Assembly: GCA_040755275.1 (NCBI GenBank)
Contig: JBFMBE010000009.1
Location: forward strand, 1-43,866
DNA: 43,866 nt
Reading direction: 5' to 3'
Origin: Desulfatirhabdium sp040755275
Lineage (GTDB): Bacteria > Desulfobacterota > Desulfobacteria > Desulfobacterales > Desulfatirhabdiaceae
The notes under the pieces were generated by a model. That model did no database searches. It was not told where the DNA came from and saw only the letters and a program-made list of their open reading frames with translations. This document shows positions 33,114-42,433 of the stretch, piece by piece. Every line of letters begins with the position of its first letter. Within the stretch, counting starts at the first letter, position 1. The position numbers and the translations under genes are program-made.

Positions 33114-34688
33114 ATGAATCGATCTCGCTGGAAAGAATGGCTTGGATGTATGTTGATAGCTCTCATGATTGCTTCCCCTACTTACGCTACACCCATCGAA
33201 GGCGGTACACTCGTCTGGGGACGGGGAGGTGATTCGGTAACCTTGGACCTGGCACAGGCCACGGACGGCGAATCCATCAAGGCCGGCATTCAAGTGCTGG
33301 AAAATCTCGTCATCTTCGGGAAAGATTCAATGGATGTCGAGCCCCAGCTGGCCGAGTCCTGGACGGTTTCTCCGGATGGGCTCACATGGACGTTCCAGCT
33401 ACGCAAAGGAGTGCTCTTCCACGATGGAACTCCATTCAACGCGCAGGCCGTCTACGATTCACTCGCCCGGATCCTGGACAAAAACCACCCTTTCTACAAT
33501 TACGGCAAGTGGAAATATCTGAGCCTGTCTCTCGATCAGGTATCCGAAATCAAGATCATCGATGACTACAAGATCGCCCTCATTACCAAGAAACCCTATG
33601 CTCCCCTGTTGAACAACCTCGCTCTGTGGCTCTGCCCGATCCTGTCTCCCAAGGCGATGGCCGAGTACAAGGATCAGATCGGACTCCATCCCGTTGGAAC
33701 CGGACCCTTCAAATTCGTCAGCTGGGTAAAAGACGATCAGATCGTCCTCGAGCGAAACGATGCGTATTGGGGCGGAAAGCCGAAGCTTCAGAAAATCGTA
33801 TTGAAATCCATCCCCGAGCCATCGGCCCGGCTCATGGCCCTGCAGTCGGGAACGATCGATATCGCAGACGACCTCGATCCGGATTCGATCGCCCTGGTCA
33901 AGAAAAATCCGAATCTTTCCGTTATCGAACGGCCCTCCGTCAACATCGGCTATATCGCCCTGAACACGGAAAGACCGACTTTGAAAGATCCACGTGTCCG
34001 TCAGGCCATCAGTCACGCTATCGACAAGGACACCCTGATCAAGACGATTTTTCAGGGGCTGGCCATCCCGGCCAAGAACCCCTTCCCTCCGTCGATCTGG
34101 GGATACAACGACAGGATCCAGCCCTATGAATACAACCCAGGGAAGGCCAAAAAACTCCTAACCGAGGCGAAATTTCCTGCGGACGCCGAACTCGAGCTCT
34201 GGGCCATGCCGGTGTCGCGCGCCTACATGCCGGAACCCGTGAAAACGGCCGAGCTGATCCAGGCCTACTTGGCCGAGGTCGGCATCAAGACCCGGATCGT
34301 CCGCCAGGAATGGGGAACCTATCTGAACAAGGTTTCCAACGGGGAATACGACATGTGCATGTTCGGGTGGCTCGGTGGAAACGCCGATCCCGACAATTTC
34401 CTCTATGGCTTGCTTTCGGCCGATACCGCCAAAACCCCGGGGGCCGCCAATGTTTCCCTATGGAAAAACACCGAGTTCACGGATTTGTGCCTGAAGGCCC
34501 AGAAAACCTTCGACAAGGCCGAGCGGACAAAGCATTACCTAAAGGCACAGGAAATCTTCCATGACGAAGCCCCCTGGGTTCCGCTGGCCCATTCCACCAT
34601 GGTACGCTGCTTCAACAAGAAGTTGCACGATGTGCCGCTCAGGCCGAACGGGCTCAATTCCTTTCAGATGGTCTGGAAGGAGCAATAG
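33114..34688 (+). CDS. Peptide ABC transporter periplasmic binding protein (DppA/OppA-like)
   Basis: This 524-residue solute-binding protein is of family 5 (SBP_bac_5). Residues 1-25 form a signal peptide (WLGCMLIALMIASPTYA). The mature start GGTLVWGRGGDSVTLDLAQA, the motif WTFQLRKGVLFHDGTPFNAQ and the segment PTLKDPRVRQAISHAIDKDT are typical. The start at 33114 follows AGGAGGAAT; the frame extends upstream into repeat R8 but without a ribosome site. It leads a complete permease/ATPase operon. The ligand is probably a di- or oligopeptide; nickel, haem or opine types cannot be excluded. Confidence 0.92.
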   Translation: MNRSRWKEWLGCMLIALMIASPTYATPIEGGTLVWGRGGDSVTLDLAQATDGESIKAGIQVLENLVIFGKDSMDVEPQLAESWTVSPDGLTWTFQLRKGVLFHDGTPFNAQAVYDSLARILDKNHPFYNYGKWKYLSLSLDQVSEIKIIDDYKIALITKKPYAPLLNNLALWLCPILSPKAMAEYKDQIGLHPVGTGPFKFVSWVKDDQIVLERNDAYWGGKPKLQKIVLKSIPEPSARLMALQSGTIDIADDLDPDSIALVKKNPNLSVIERPSVNIGYIALNTERPTLKDPRVRQAISHAIDKDTLIKTIFQGLAIPAKNPFPPSIWGYNDRIQPYEYNPGKAKKLLTEAKFPADAELELWAMPVSRAYMPEPVKTAELIQAYLAEVGIKTRIVRQEWGTYLNKVSNGEYDMCMFGWLGGNADPDNFLYGLLSADTAKTPGAANVSLWKNTEFTDLCLKAQKTFDKAERTKHYLKAQEIFHDEAPWVPLAHSTMVRCFNKKLHDVPLRPNGLNSFQMVWKEQ

Positions 34689-34706
34689 AGTTTCGTAGGA
34701 TTCCAC

Positions 34707-35717
34707 ATGCAGCTGCGTTATGTCGCCAATCGCTTGAGCCAGCTTCTTCTGGTCATGTTCGGGGTCTCCATTCTCGTCTTCTGGATGCTGCGTATGATCC
34801 CGGGAGACCCGGCGCAACTGCTCCTGGGGGAATACGCCAGCCCCCAGGCCTTGGCCGAGCTTCGTGAGAAGCTGGGGTTGAACCGCTCCTATGCCGCACA
34901 ATACGGCATTTACCTCGTCAATCTCTTCCAGGGAGATTTCGGTCGATCGGTTCGAACCGGAGCTCCCATTTTTCAAGAAATCTGGATTCGGATACCAGCC
35001 ACCGTCGAGCTTGCCGTAGCCGCCATGCTGATCGCTACCCTATTGGGGGTCGCGGCAGGCATCATCTCCGCTGTCAAACACCGATCGCTCTGGGACTACA
35101 CGGCGATGTTCCTGGCCTTGATCGGGGTATCCATGCCGATCTTCTGGTTGGGATTGATGCTAATATACCTCTTCAGCGTCCGGCTGTCCCTATTTCCCAT
35201 GATGGGTCGGCTGAGCATGGGGGAAAATCTTCCGTTCGTTACGGGCCTGATGATAGTGGATTCGCTGCTCAGCGGAAACGGTACGCTGCTGACGGACAGC
35301 ATTCGCCACCTCATCCTACCTGCATTCACCCTGTCAACCATTCCCATGGCCATCATCGCACGCATCACCCGATCGAGCATGCTTGAGGTGATGCATATGG
35401 ACTATATCCGGACGGCCCGGGCCAAAGGCATGGGAGAAGCAACCGTCATTCTGCGGCATGCCCTCCGGAACGCATGCCTTCCAGTCATCACGGTCATCGG
35501 TCTGAACCTCGGGCTGCTGCTGGGAGGAGCGGTTCTGACCGAAACCATCTTTTCCTGGCCCGGTCTGGGCCGGTATGTCGTCGATTCCCTGATGGCCCGT
35601 GACTATGCAGCCGTTCAGGGATGCATCCTGATGTTCGCCGGGATGATGGCCTTCATCAACCTGGGGGTCGATCTCATTGTCGCCCTTCTCGATCCGAGGG
35701 TCCGCATCCATGGCTGA
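34707..35717 (+). CDS. Peptide ABC transporter permease (DppB-like)
   Basis: This 336-residue inner-membrane permease has six predicted helices. Its N-terminus YVANRLSQLLLVMFGVSILV is standard for DppB, with the loop RMIPGDPAQLLLGEYASPQA after it. The coupling segment DYIRTARAKGMGEATVILRH (about residues 232-251) binds the ATPase subunits. It starts 18 bases after the binding-protein gene, and its last 8 bases overlap the next permease gene. Confidence 0.93.
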   Translation: MQLRYVANRLSQLLLVMFGVSILVFWMLRMIPGDPAQLLLGEYASPQALAELREKLGLNRSYAAQYGIYLVNLFQGDFGRSVRTGAPIFQEIWIRIPATVELAVAAMLIATLLGVAAGIISAVKHRSLWDYTAMFLALIGVSMPIFWLGLMLIYLFSVRLSLFPMMGRLSMGENLPFVTGLMIVDSLLSGNGTLLTDSIRHLILPAFTLSTIPMAIIARITRSSMLEVMHMDYIRTARAKGMGEATVILRHALRNACLPVITVIGLNLGLLLGGAVLTETIFSWPGLGRYVVDSLMARDYAAVQGCILMFAGMMAFINLGVDLIVALLDPRVRIHG

Positions 35718-36582
35718 AACAGCGACCAGCGTATCCCCTATTCCACATTGCATGACATTTCCCAGGCAGCTTCTCCGGAACCGAAGCGCTGCAACCGGTC
35801 TTGTGATCCTGCTCGTGATTCTCCTGACCGCACTCCTCGGACCCTATGTGATTTCCCAGAACCCGATCAAAACGGCCCCGCTCCAACGACTTCAGCCGCC
35901 GTCGATGGACCATGTCTTCGGCACCGACAGCCTCGGACGGGACATTCTGAGCCGCGTCGTTCACGGAGCTCGCATTTCGCTTGTCATCGGTCTCATCTCG
36001 GTTTCAATTTCGCTCGTTCCGGGAATCCTGATCGGGCTGATAGCCGGATACTTCGGCGGATGGACCGATATCTTGCTGATGCGCCTCATGGACATGCTGC
36101 TGGCTTTTCCAGCCATTTTGCTGGCCATCTTCATCACGGCCATCCTGGGGCCAAGCCTTCCCAACACGATGATTGCCGTCGGCATCGTTTACATACCCCA
36201 CTACGCCCGCATCATTCGATCGAATGTGCTCTCGCTGCGAGAACGTCTCTTCGTCCAGGCAGTCCGACATCTGGGCGGAAGCCATGCACGGATTCTACTA
36301 CGTCATATTCTACCCAATTCCCTGGCCCCCATCATCGTGTATGCAACGCTCGGCATGGGTACAGCCGTACTCCAGGCTGCAGCCCTTGGATTTCTGGGTC
36401 TGGGGGCCCAGCCGCCGCAGCCCGAGTGGGGGGCTATGCTGAGCGAAGGCAGGCAGTACATTCAAATCGCCCCCCATGTAGCGGCATTCCCAGGAGCTGC
36501 GATTCTGCTTCTCGTTCTCGGATTCAACCTTTTTGGAGACGGGCTAAGGGATGTCCTCGATCCGTCGCTTCGAATTCCGTAG
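35710..36582 (+). CDS. Peptide ABC transporter permease (DppC-like)
   Basis: This 290-residue second permease has DppC landmarks: LLRNRSAATGLVILLVILLT near the N-terminus, HVFGTDSLGRDILSRVVHGA, and the coupling loop FVQAVRHLGGSHARILLRHI. The ATG at 35710 overlaps the dppB-like stop by 8 bases; an earlier ATG in the same frame (35677) lies deeper inside the upstream gene and is less likely. It forms the channel with the preceding permease. Confidence 0.93.
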   Translation: MAETATSVSPIPHCMTFPRQLLRNRSAATGLVILLVILLTALLGPYVISQNPIKTAPLQRLQPPSMDHVFGTDSLGRDILSRVVHGARISLVIGLISVSISLVPGILIGLIAGYFGGWTDILLMRLMDMLLAFPAILLAIFITAILGPSLPNTMIAVGIVYIPHYARIIRSNVLSLRERLFVQAVRHLGGSHARILLRHILPNSLAPIIVYATLGMGTAVLQAAALGFLGLGAQPPQPEWGAMLSEGRQYIQIAPHVAAFPGAAILLLVLGFNLFGDGLRDVLDPSLRIP

Positions 36583-36594
36583 GACAACCGGATC

Positions 36595-37578
36595 ATGAAA
36601 CCGATTCTCGACATCCAAGAACTTACCGTCCGATTTCGCTCCGAGAGCGGCCAATGGCTGACGGCCATCGACCGACTGAATCTGCGGATCGAGCAAGGAG
36701 AAACCTTCGGCCTGGTGGGTGAGAGTGGATGCGGCAAGAGCGTGACGGCCCTGTCCATCCTACGACTTCTGCCGAATGGAATCGGAGGCATCGCCGGCGG
36801 CAGGATTCTCTATGACGGGACCGACATTGTCGGCCTGAGCGAATCGGACATGCGCCGTATCCGCGGCAGGGAAATCGCTATGATTTTCCAGGAACCCATG
36901 ACCTCACTCAATCCGGTTCTGAGTGTCGGGTTTCAGTTGATGGAAACCCTGAAACGTCACCGAGATATGTCCAGTGCCGCTGCACGAACCGAAGCCGCTG
37001 ATCTTCTGCGCCTTGTCGGCATTCCGGAACCGCAGGCAAGACTTTCCGACTATCCGCACCAGATGAGCGGAGGCATGCGCCAGAGGGTCATGATCGCCAT
37101 GGCCCTGAGCTGCAAACCTCGGATCATGATCGCGGATGAACCGACCACGGCCCTCGATGTCACCATTCAGGCCCAGATTCTCGATTTGATCAAAAGGCTT
37201 CAGGAGCAATTTGGAATGTCGGTATTGCTCATCACCCATGATCTGGGTGTGGTTGCGGAAACCTGCAGCAGGGCTGCCGTGATGTACATGGGCCGGATCG
37301 TCGAAGCCGCAACCGTTTCCGAGCTGTTCGCCGCACCGATGCATCCCTACACGATCGGTCTGTTCCGCGCCCTCCCACACAAGGGAAAACGGGGAACACC
37401 CCTCGAGCCGATTCCGGGAACAGTTCCCGATCTGGCGCATGTCCCTTCGGGCTGTGCGTTTCAGCATCGATGCCTGCAGGTGGAGGAGCGATGCGGCGAG
37501 GCGCCGCCGTGGGTAGACGTTCGGTCGGGGCATGGAGTGCGCTGCTGGCTCGCCGCCCCAAAAGGACTGGAAACATGA
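36595..37578 (+). CDS. Peptide ABC transporter ATP-binding protein (DppD-like)
   Basis: This 327-residue ABC ATPase has Walker A GESGCGKS (about 41-48), the signature MSGGMRQRVMIAMAL and Walker B IMIADEPTTALDV. It ends in the oligopeptide-family C-terminal extension with the cysteine cluster CAFQHRCLQVEERC..., which in relatives carries an iron-sulfur cluster or structural metal. It starts 12 bases after the dppC-like gene, and its stop overlaps the next start (ATGA). Confidence 0.94.
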   Translation: MKPILDIQELTVRFRSESGQWLTAIDRLNLRIEQGETFGLVGESGCGKSVTALSILRLLPNGIGGIAGGRILYDGTDIVGLSESDMRRIRGREIAMIFQEPMTSLNPVLSVGFQLMETLKRHRDMSSAAARTEAADLLRLVGIPEPQARLSDYPHQMSGGMRQRVMIAMALSCKPRIMIADEPTTALDVTIQAQILDLIKRLQEQFGMSVLLITHDLGVVAETCSRAAVMYMGRIVEAATVSELFAAPMHPYTIGLFRALPHKGKRGTPLEPIPGTVPDLAHVPSGCAFQHRCLQVEERCGEAPPWVDVRSGHGVRCWLAAPKGLET

Positions 37579-38543
37579 CGGAACCGCTGCTTCTGGCCAA
37601 TCGGCTGAGCAAGGTGTATGCACTTCGAGAAGGAATCTTGAACACCGGCGGACAAAAAGTTCATGCCGTAACGGATGTATCGTTCGATATCCGACGGGGA
37701 GAGGTTTTCGGGTTGGTGGGCGAGAGCGGATGCGGCAAATCCACCCTGAGCAAACTGATCCTCCGCCACGAGGAACCCACCGGCGGGGAGGTTCTTTTCG
37801 AGGGACAGGATATCGCACAGTTACGGGGAAAGGCCCTTCTGTCGTTTCGGAAAAAGGCCCAGATCATCTACCAGGACCCGTATTCAGCCCTCGATCCAAG
37901 GCAGCGGATCGGAGACATCCTCGAAGAGCCGCTCATCATTCACGGCACGGGAAATCGTCGAGCGCGCGCCGAACGTACCGCATGGCTGCTGAACGTGGTC
38001 GGACTGCGGCCGGAGCACGCCCTACGCTATCCCCATGAATTTTCCGGCGGACAGCGGCAGCGGATCGTCATTGCCAGGGCGCTGGCCCTCAATCCTGAGC
38101 TTCTAGTCGCGGATGAACCCGTTTCCGCCCTCGATGTCTCCATTCAGGCCCAGATCATCAACCTGTTGAAACAGCTCCAGACCGAATTTCATCTCACCTA
38201 TGTCTTCGTCTCCCACGATCTAGGAGTCATCGAGCATGTGGCCGACCGGGTGGCGGTCATGTACCTCGGTCGATTCGTCGAATTGGCTTCGAAAGAAGAA
38301 CTTTTCGACCACCCCCTGCATCCCTATACCGAGGCGCTTCTATCTGCAGCCCCCGAACCCGATCCATCGGCACCCCGAAAGCGAATTCTACTCGAAGGCG
38401 ACGTACCCAGCCCCATTCATCCACCGACCGGATGCCCGTTTCACCCGCGATGCCCCGCCCGGCAGCCAATGTGCGACACAACCCCACCGAACTATCGGGA
38501 AATTTCATCCGGCCGGTGGGTCGCCTGCCACCTTCGTCATTAG
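37575..38543 (+). CDS. Peptide ABC transporter ATP-binding protein (DppF-like)
   Basis: This 322-residue second ATPase has Walker A GESGCGKS, the signature FSGGQRQRIVIARAL and Walker B LLVADEPVSALDV. The C-terminal oligopeptide extension reads CPFHPRCPARQPMC. The ATG at 37575 overlaps the preceding stop by four bases; the frame remains open upstream to 37470 but only within the other gene. It is the last gene of the importer operon and is followed by hairpin element R9. Confidence 0.94.
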   Translation: MTEPLLLANRLSKVYALREGILNTGGQKVHAVTDVSFDIRRGEVFGLVGESGCGKSTLSKLILRHEEPTGGEVLFEGQDIAQLRGKALLSFRKKAQIIYQDPYSALDPRQRIGDILEEPLIIHGTGNRRARAERTAWLLNVVGLRPEHALRYPHEFSGGQRQRIVIARALALNPELLVADEPVSALDVSIQAQIINLLKQLQTEFHLTYVFVSHDLGVIEHVADRVAVMYLGRFVELASKEELFDHPLHPYTEALLSAAPEPDPSAPRKRILLEGDVPSPIHPPTGCPFHPRCPARQPMCDTTPPNYREISSGRWVACHLRH

Positions 38544-38585
38544 AACAGTGGCTGGTGGGACGTCGGCAGCAGGCGGTAACTTTCT

Positions 38586-38799
38586 TATGGCGTCGCAAAA
38601 AGTCAGGAAGCCCCTGGCGAGTCGCGGGGTGACTGGGGAACCTTTTTCGCTGCTGCGAAAAAACTCAGCCGCCCGATCCAACGATATCCGGCGGCTTCAA
38701 ACAGGTTTTCGCAGCAAACTCAAAAGGCTTCCCCAGCCACCCCGCTTATGCCCGGCATTTACAAACAGCACGGGAAAAGCGACTTTTTGCGACTCCATC
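38586..38799 (-). repeat. Hairpin element R9, loop deleted
   Basis: This 214-base copy runs right end first. The variable loop and the inner ATCGGACGG parts of the arms are gone, so the arms meet at CCGCCCGATCCAACGATATCCGGCGG. Outer arms and both termini are intact. It lies between convergent genes and ends 5 bases before the stop codon of the M14 gene. The flanks AACTTTCT and CAATTTCT are similar. Confidence 0.86.
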
Positions 38800-38804
38800 A
38801 ATTT

Positions 38805-41800
38805 CTAGCCGTTGTCATGACGACTTCGGACAACGGCTTGATCGGCTCCGGACATCATTTCCATCAGGACTTCCTCGATCCGCATGTGCCCGAGAACGCA
38901 TCGTTCGAAGGCCGGGCCGGAGACGATTTCGTCTGCAGCCTCGACGATGATCTCACAGGCAGTGATTTCAGGGCGTCGGACGGCAAAATTTGTCTGGACC
39001 AGGCGGCTTTCCACCGGAACGGCCGGCAGGGGGGAATCGGACGGAGGATCGAAGGTGGTCGGATCCGGGTCGTGGGCGTATCGACGGAAGCGATCGGCAA
39101 AGCATCGGTTCGCCTCAACGATCCGCTTTTCGGTGGACATTGCTTCTTCAAGCAGACGGTGCAAGCGCTTCGCCGTTTCGTACATCGGATGTTCGGGTTC
39201 CTCCAGAAAGGGAACGATGAGATAGAGACTCGTGATGGGAATCCAGAAATTGCGGAATCGGTACGGTGCGATGCCTGCGAAGGGCTGATCCCATTCGTGA
39301 CTGGGAAACCCATGGTGATCGACCATAAATAGCGGAAGCCACCTTTCCCAAAGCCGCCTCTTGGCGGCCGCCTCTGAAAAGCGGGGCTTGTCGATGAAAT
39401 AATCCCGGTAGAATTCGCTGCCGACGGCGTTGTAGCGGGCGGCATGCAGCTTGTGATCCGGCGCATCGGGCAGAAGGGTTTCGAGGGTCGCCACCCCATC
39501 CGGATTTTCGAGAGGAATCCACACGACGTTCATGAAGCGAAGACAGGATGACCCCCAGGCGCTTTTGGCCGTCTTCAACGCCATGCGGATGGCGGCGGTC
39601 GTGCTCGACACTTCGTTTGCATGATGCCGGCCATTGAACAAGAGTGTGGGCTTGAGGCATCGAAGCTTTGCCGCAGACCATACACGCCCGCATCCGGCAT
39701 CGACTGCCTCGATGGCCCAGATGGTCCGCCCTTGGATGGAGGTTCCGCAGGGCCATACCTTCAGCCGAGGAAAAGCGGCCAGCCGCCTCATCCATCGGCC
39801 GATTTCCTGAGATGTCAACATCCGCCGGAATGGAAGTGGCGGGGACAGGACATCGATCCGAACGCCTTTATATACGAAGGGATCGGACGTTTGTTCGGGA
39901 GACTTCAGACGAAGACGCCAACAGGCTTCATCTTCATCGGCGTCGAAACCCCATGCCCCAGCAATGCGAAGCAGGCGGAAGCGCATCCCGGCATCCATCG
40001 CCGGGAGATCGCTCCAGCATATCTCCCAACGATCCGATAAGACGCGGACAAGATCAACCTTCGGACATCGGTTATCTGATCCGAAAGCGGCATCCGGCAC
40101 CACAGGCCAGACCATAGGTTTCAGGTGGAGCCGGGCCGATGGATCGCTTTCACCAGTTCTGGAAACCACGCGGGGAAGGATCCGGCCCAATTGCAGCGTT
40201 TCCGGCAGGGCATGGCGATCGGCGAAGGAAGCGAACCAGTCGAGAAGACCGAAGTAGATGTCTTCATGGAGCGCCTCCATCGGACAGATACGCTCATCTC
40301 CAATTCCCAGCCGCTCGTCGGTTTCCTCGATTGCCACATCGATCCGGATGTCCTCCCAGAACGCCAGGGCATCTTCGAAGGACTCCCGTTGCATCCGCCG
40401 AACCATCTCGGTCTCCATCACGGGAAGCCAGTCTTCCAGAAAGATCCGCCAGAACCATTCCCGATCCGTGGGAAAGGACTTGTCCAAGAGCACTCCGAAT
40501 TCGGATCCATCCTGCCCGATTTCAGAGATCGGCTGATCCGACGGAGCAAACGCTTCCTCGCTCCGAACGACTTCGATCCGCATACCGGCTGTCGCGGGAT
40601 GAATCCAGGGGCCGCTTTCCGTGGCAGCCATATACCGCATCGATGTCGTTCTTGGAGAAAATGCTTCCACTGCAACCGATTCTTCGGCACCGTTCCATGC
40701 CGTCAGGCGGTAGGTTTCCGTCAGATGATGGTTTTCCTTCATCTGAATCCGCTCCACAGGCAGTTCAAGCACCTCGGCCATTCGGTCCGGTCCCGGAAAG
40801 AGTTCCTGCACCCACCGGCTGCGAGTTTCCAGAGACTTCATTTCCGGTTCGAACGGACGGTATTCGATGCAGATACCCGCTACCCGCTCCCGGATCGGAA
40901 CGAGCTTCGGTAAAACCGCATCCAGAAGCCAGCTTAACCCCGGCTTGTAGGCGTTCAACACCTCGACATGGGCTTCGTATCCAAGCTCACCGAGCATGCG
41001 GGCGATTCGTTGCGCCATCGCCTTTCGCTCCATCCGTGGCTTGCTGATCTGAGCCGTAACGCGAAGCTTCCCGCTTCCCTTCGGAAAGGCATGCAGTAGG
41101 GAAATCAGCCGGTAGCTTTCGGAAAGCCATTGGCTTTTTCGATGGATCGTTTTCGAATGCCGGACAAGCGGAAGGGGTACCCCGACGGCGGTACATGCCT
41201 TTGCAAGCCACGACTTCTGATCGGGTGTGATCGAAGGAAGCGCATCTCCTTCTTCGGCCTTGAAACCAGCAAGGGCATAAGCCCACCTTCCCCGAACATC
41301 GCAGGCAAACATCAGATCATGGAACTTCTGAACCCGGTTTCGAAACCAAATGGCTTCGGCCGCTTCCGGTCCGTCCTCGATCAGAGCAAGCTGCGTCCAT
41401 TCCCGAACGGCTTTCGCCATCTCGCTGGAGCGACCACTGATGCAGATTCCGGGCGGCTCATTTTGGGAGCCGGATATCCGACGAATCTCAACGAGCGGAT
41501 TATCCGTCTCGCGCATGTCGAGCAGGATGCGATCCTTCGGAGCATGACCTGTAAAAACCAGCGGAAAGGACATTTCGGTTGCGATATGGGCCATACGGCA
41601 GACCATGTCTGTCAGCGCTCGTGCAAGCTCCGGAGAAATCTCTTTTGGATCAATCCGAACGGCTGCAACCAGACGCCGAAATCGCGGGTTTCGAGGATCT
41701 GTAACGAAAACGCCTTGGTCCCGTGTCAAATCCAGAAGATCGATCGCCGACGGCAGATCCGTAAGCCCCGGAGATGCCGGACGGACGACGGTTCGAAGCG

Positions 41801-42425
41801 GCTTCATCGGAAACGCATCGATGGAGGTTTCGATGTAGGCCGGCCGATCCACCCCGGCATCCGATCGATAGGCAATGGATACATCCGAATGCCCTATACC
41901 GGATGGCGGAAAGCTGGAGGCAACGATGGAACGGCGACGGTGAAAGAGCGCTTTTTGGGACGGATGGCGGGATACTTTTTCCCGAAAGGAAGCCATTGCC
42001 AGAACATGAAGGGCATCCGCAAGCGTTTCGGACGAGGCAGACCGGAGGATCAGGTGATTGGGGCCATCGTGAAACAGGACGGCGGTTTGCGGGTCATCGG
42101 GGCAGTCGATGGAATCGCACCCGTCGATCGAAAGCAAAATGCCATCCAAAGGAGGCTTAGGGCGGTTCACCAGAAGAGGCGGCGTAAAAGAGGTCACTTC
42201 GAAACAGAGACGGGCTGCCAAATGGAGCACACCTGCCCAGATGGAGGCACTGGTGATTTCTTCCGGAACGAACATACGCAGGGCGACTTCATCCCCATAT
42301 CCGTCCCGGTTGGTGTCCGGAAAAATGCGCCTTCGATCGATGAGAGTCGTCAGATCGAAGGCCATCGACGGGGCGTGATCCCATGCCTTGCGTCGGAGCG
42401 TCTTGCGGGATGCGATGGTTGCCAT
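38805..42425 (-). CDS. Large protein with C-terminal M14 zinc carboxypeptidase domain
   Basis: This 1206-residue protein has a C-terminal M14 peptidase domain (about 890-1130): FNGRHHANEVSST supplies the H-x-x-E zinc ligands (H935, E938), IPLENPDG the substrate-binding asparagine loop, VDHHGFPSHEW the third ligand region (H1037/H1038), and VPFLEEPEHP a glutamate-rich stretch where the catalytic base is expected. The first 880 residues match no family I recognise. They open with a calcium-loop-like DTNRDGYGDE (37-46). There is no signal peptide. The chosen ATG follows AAGGG and lies 8 bases after the GYF/AIM24 gene's stop. A longer frame upstream only overlaps that gene. It may process peptides delivered by the adjacent importer. 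Confidence 0.85.
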   Translation of the reverse strand: MATIASRKTLRRKAWDHAPSMAFDLTTLIDRRRIFPDTNRDGYGDEVALRMFVPEEITSASIWAGVLHLAARLCFEVTSFTPPLLVNRPKPPLDGILLSIDGCDSIDCPDDPQTAVLFHDGPNHLILRSASSETLADALHVLAMASFREKVSRHPSQKALFHRRRSIVASSFPPSGIGHSDVSIAYRSDAGVDRPAYIETSIDAFPMKPLRTVVRPASPGLTDLPSAIDLLDLTRDQGVFVTDPRNPRFRRLVAAVRIDPKEISPELARALTDMVCRMAHIATEMSFPLVFTGHAPKDRILLDMRETDNPLVEIRRISGSQNEPPGICISGRSSEMAKAVREWTQLALIEDGPEAAEAIWFRNRVQKFHDLMFACDVRGRWAYALAGFKAEEGDALPSITPDQKSWLAKACTAVGVPLPLVRHSKTIHRKSQWLSESYRLISLLHAFPKGSGKLRVTAQISKPRMERKAMAQRIARMLGELGYEAHVEVLNAYKPGLSWLLDAVLPKLVPIRERVAGICIEYRPFEPEMKSLETRSRWVQELFPGPDRMAEVLELPVERIQMKENHHLTETYRLTAWNGAEESVAVEAFSPRTTSMRYMAATESGPWIHPATAGMRIEVVRSEEAFAPSDQPISEIGQDGSEFGVLLDKSFPTDREWFWRIFLEDWLPVMETEMVRRMQRESFEDALAFWEDIRIDVAIEETDERLGIGDERICPMEALHEDIYFGLLDWFASFADRHALPETLQLGRILPRVVSRTGESDPSARLHLKPMVWPVVPDAAFGSDNRCPKVDLVRVLSDRWEICWSDLPAMDAGMRFRLLRIAGAWGFDADEDEACWRLRLKSPEQTSDPFVYKGVRIDVLSPPLPFRRMLTSQEIGRWMRRLAAFPRLKVWPCGTSIQGRTIWAIEAVDAGCGRVWSAAKLRCLKPTLLFNGRHHANEVSSTTAAIRMALKTAKSAWGSSCLRFMNVVWIPLENPDGVATLETLLPDAPDHKLHAARYNAVGSEFYRDYFIDKPRFSEAAAKRRLWERWLPLFMVDHHGFPSHEWDQPFAGIAPYRFRNFWIPITSLYLIVPFLEEPEHPMYETAKRLHRLLEEAMSTEKRIVEANRCFADRFRRYAHDPDPTTFDPPSDSPLPAVPVESRLVQTNFAVRRPEITACEIIVEAADEIVSGPAFERCVLGHMRIEEVLMEMMSGADQAVVRSRHDNG

Positions 42426-42433
42426 GGTTTCCC